The notes beneath the pieces were generated by a model that was not told the origin of the DNA, searched no databases, and saw only the letters and a program-made list of their open reading frames with translations. Source: Solirubrobacteraceae bacterium (GTDB lineage: Bacteria; Actinomycetota; Thermoleophilia; Solirubrobacterales; Solirubrobacteraceae). Taken from it: a stretch of 6,173 bases of DNA. The position numbers were made by a program, and so were the translations under genes. Each line of letters starts with the position of its first letter. Within the stretch, counting starts at the first letter, position 1. This document shows positions 5,658 through 6,173 of this stretch, piece after piece. The stretch is from positions 1-6,173 of the forward strand of contig JANJUA010000306.1 of the NCBI GenBank assembly GCA_024710825.1. The letters run 5' to 3'.

Positions 5658-6173
5658 GCGATCCCTGCCGTCTCGTCGAGGCCGAACATGAGGTTGAGGT
5701 TCTGCACCGCCTGCGACGCGGTGCCCTTCCAGAGGTTGTCGATCGCGGCGAAGACGAAGACCTTGCCGGTCCGCTCGTCGGCGTGCACGGCGATGCGGCA
5801 GAGGTTCGTCTCGCGGACGTCACGCACGCCGGGCGCTGCGCCGGTCAGCTCCACGAACGGCTCGCCCGCATAGCGCTCGGCGTAGAGCGAGTGGACGTCG
5901 ACCTCCTCGCTCAGCGTGGCGTAGCAGGAGACCAGCTCGCCCTGGTCGATCGGCAGCAGGTGCGGCGTGAACGTGCAGACGACCCCCTCGGCGCCCGCCG
6001 CCGCCAGCTCCTGGTCGATCTCGGGCGCGTGCCGGTGGCGCCCGATCCCGTACGGCTTGACGTTCTCGGCGACCGAGACGAAGTGCGTCTTCTCCGTGGC
6101 GGCCCGGCCCGCGCCGGAGACGCCGGTCTTCGCGTCGATGACGACGTCGTCGAGGTACGGCGCCAGGGGCGCG
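5654..6173 (-). CDS. argC: N-acetyl-gamma-glutamyl-phosphate reductase ArgC, C-terminal half (5' end beyond the right edge)
   Basis: ArgC reduces N-acetylglutamyl-5-phosphate to the semialdehyde with NADPH. The frame is open from the right edge to TGA 5656-5654, giving 172 complete codons, about half of the usual 340-350 residues. Counting from the first complete codon (6172), the fragment has [12 protein letters not shown] (12-23) and [13 protein letters not shown] (41-53), which carries the catalytic histidine region. It continues with [22 protein letters not shown], and ends with [30 protein letters not shown]. The nucleotide-binding domain and catalytic cysteine must lie to the right. A GTG at 5854 is internal, because the conserved residues YAGEPFV straddle it and the family match continues upstream, so it should not be taken as the start. 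The TGA overlaps the argJ ATG by four bases. Confidence 0.95.
   Translation of the reverse strand, partial: [172 protein letters not shown]

Noticed and set aside
4420..5823. Possible very long N-terminal extension of ArgB through argJ.
   Set aside because: The extra 468 residues are an Arg/Ala-rich shadow of argJ; ArgB homologues start near MMRDVGTLLEALPY.
5654..5854. A 66-residue protein starting at GTG 5854.
   Set aside because: It is the C-terminus of ArgC. Conserved ArgC residues continue in frame to the right edge without a stop.
3952..5873. Long plus-strand frames (3952-5691 and 4452-5873) opposite argB, argJ and argC.
   Set aside because: Ser/Ala/Arg-rich or Arg/Asp-rich shadows of intact enzymes on the other strand.

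Overview
The window is very GC-rich (by eye well above two-thirds G+C, with strong G/C at third codon positions). It is coding almost end to end, and every supported gene is on the minus strand, so transcription runs from high to low coordinates. The gene order argC-argJ-argB-argD, the GC content and the many GTG starts suggest an actinobacterium. A deep-branching lineage such as Thermoleophilia is a plausible guess from the protein style, but it is unproven.

Layout in transcription order: (1) the C-terminal half of argC (6173-5654), cut by the right edge; (2) argJ (5657-4416); (3) argB (4419-3568); (4) argD (3571-2441); (5) argG (2420-1098), after a 20-base gap; (6) a previously unlisted 55-residue membrane-protein gene (1096-929), one base after the argG stop; (7) an intergenic stretch of about 100 bases holding a two-tier GC hairpin, probably the operon terminator, and a good -35/-10 promoter; (8) the start of a separate GTG-initiated gene (826 to the left edge), whose product has a compact N-terminal domain, an Ala/Pro-rich linker and a long charged coiled coil.

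argC, argJ, argB and argD are joined by three successive 4-base stop/start overlaps (ATGA, ATGA, GTGA). Together they encode the acetylated, cyclic branch of arginine synthesis. ArgB phosphorylates N-acetylglutamate, ArgC reduces the phosphate to the semialdehyde, ArgD transaminates it to N-acetylornithine, and ArgJ moves the acetyl group back to glutamate and releases ornithine. ArgG then acts after carbamoylation of ornithine, joining citrulline and aspartate. The genes that usually complete an actinobacterial cluster (argF, argR, argH) are absent: argG follows argD directly and no argH follows argG. Citrulline formation, argininosuccinate cleavage and the repressor must therefore be encoded elsewhere.

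The arginine genes look ordinary and intact. The points that deserve a second look are the small membrane protein at the end of the operon, the putative leaderless promoter, the unrecognised coiled-coil protein, and the N-terminal extension of ArgG. I see no mobile element, CRISPR array, RNA gene or phage gene. The operon promoter and any ARG box would lie upstream of argC, outside the window.
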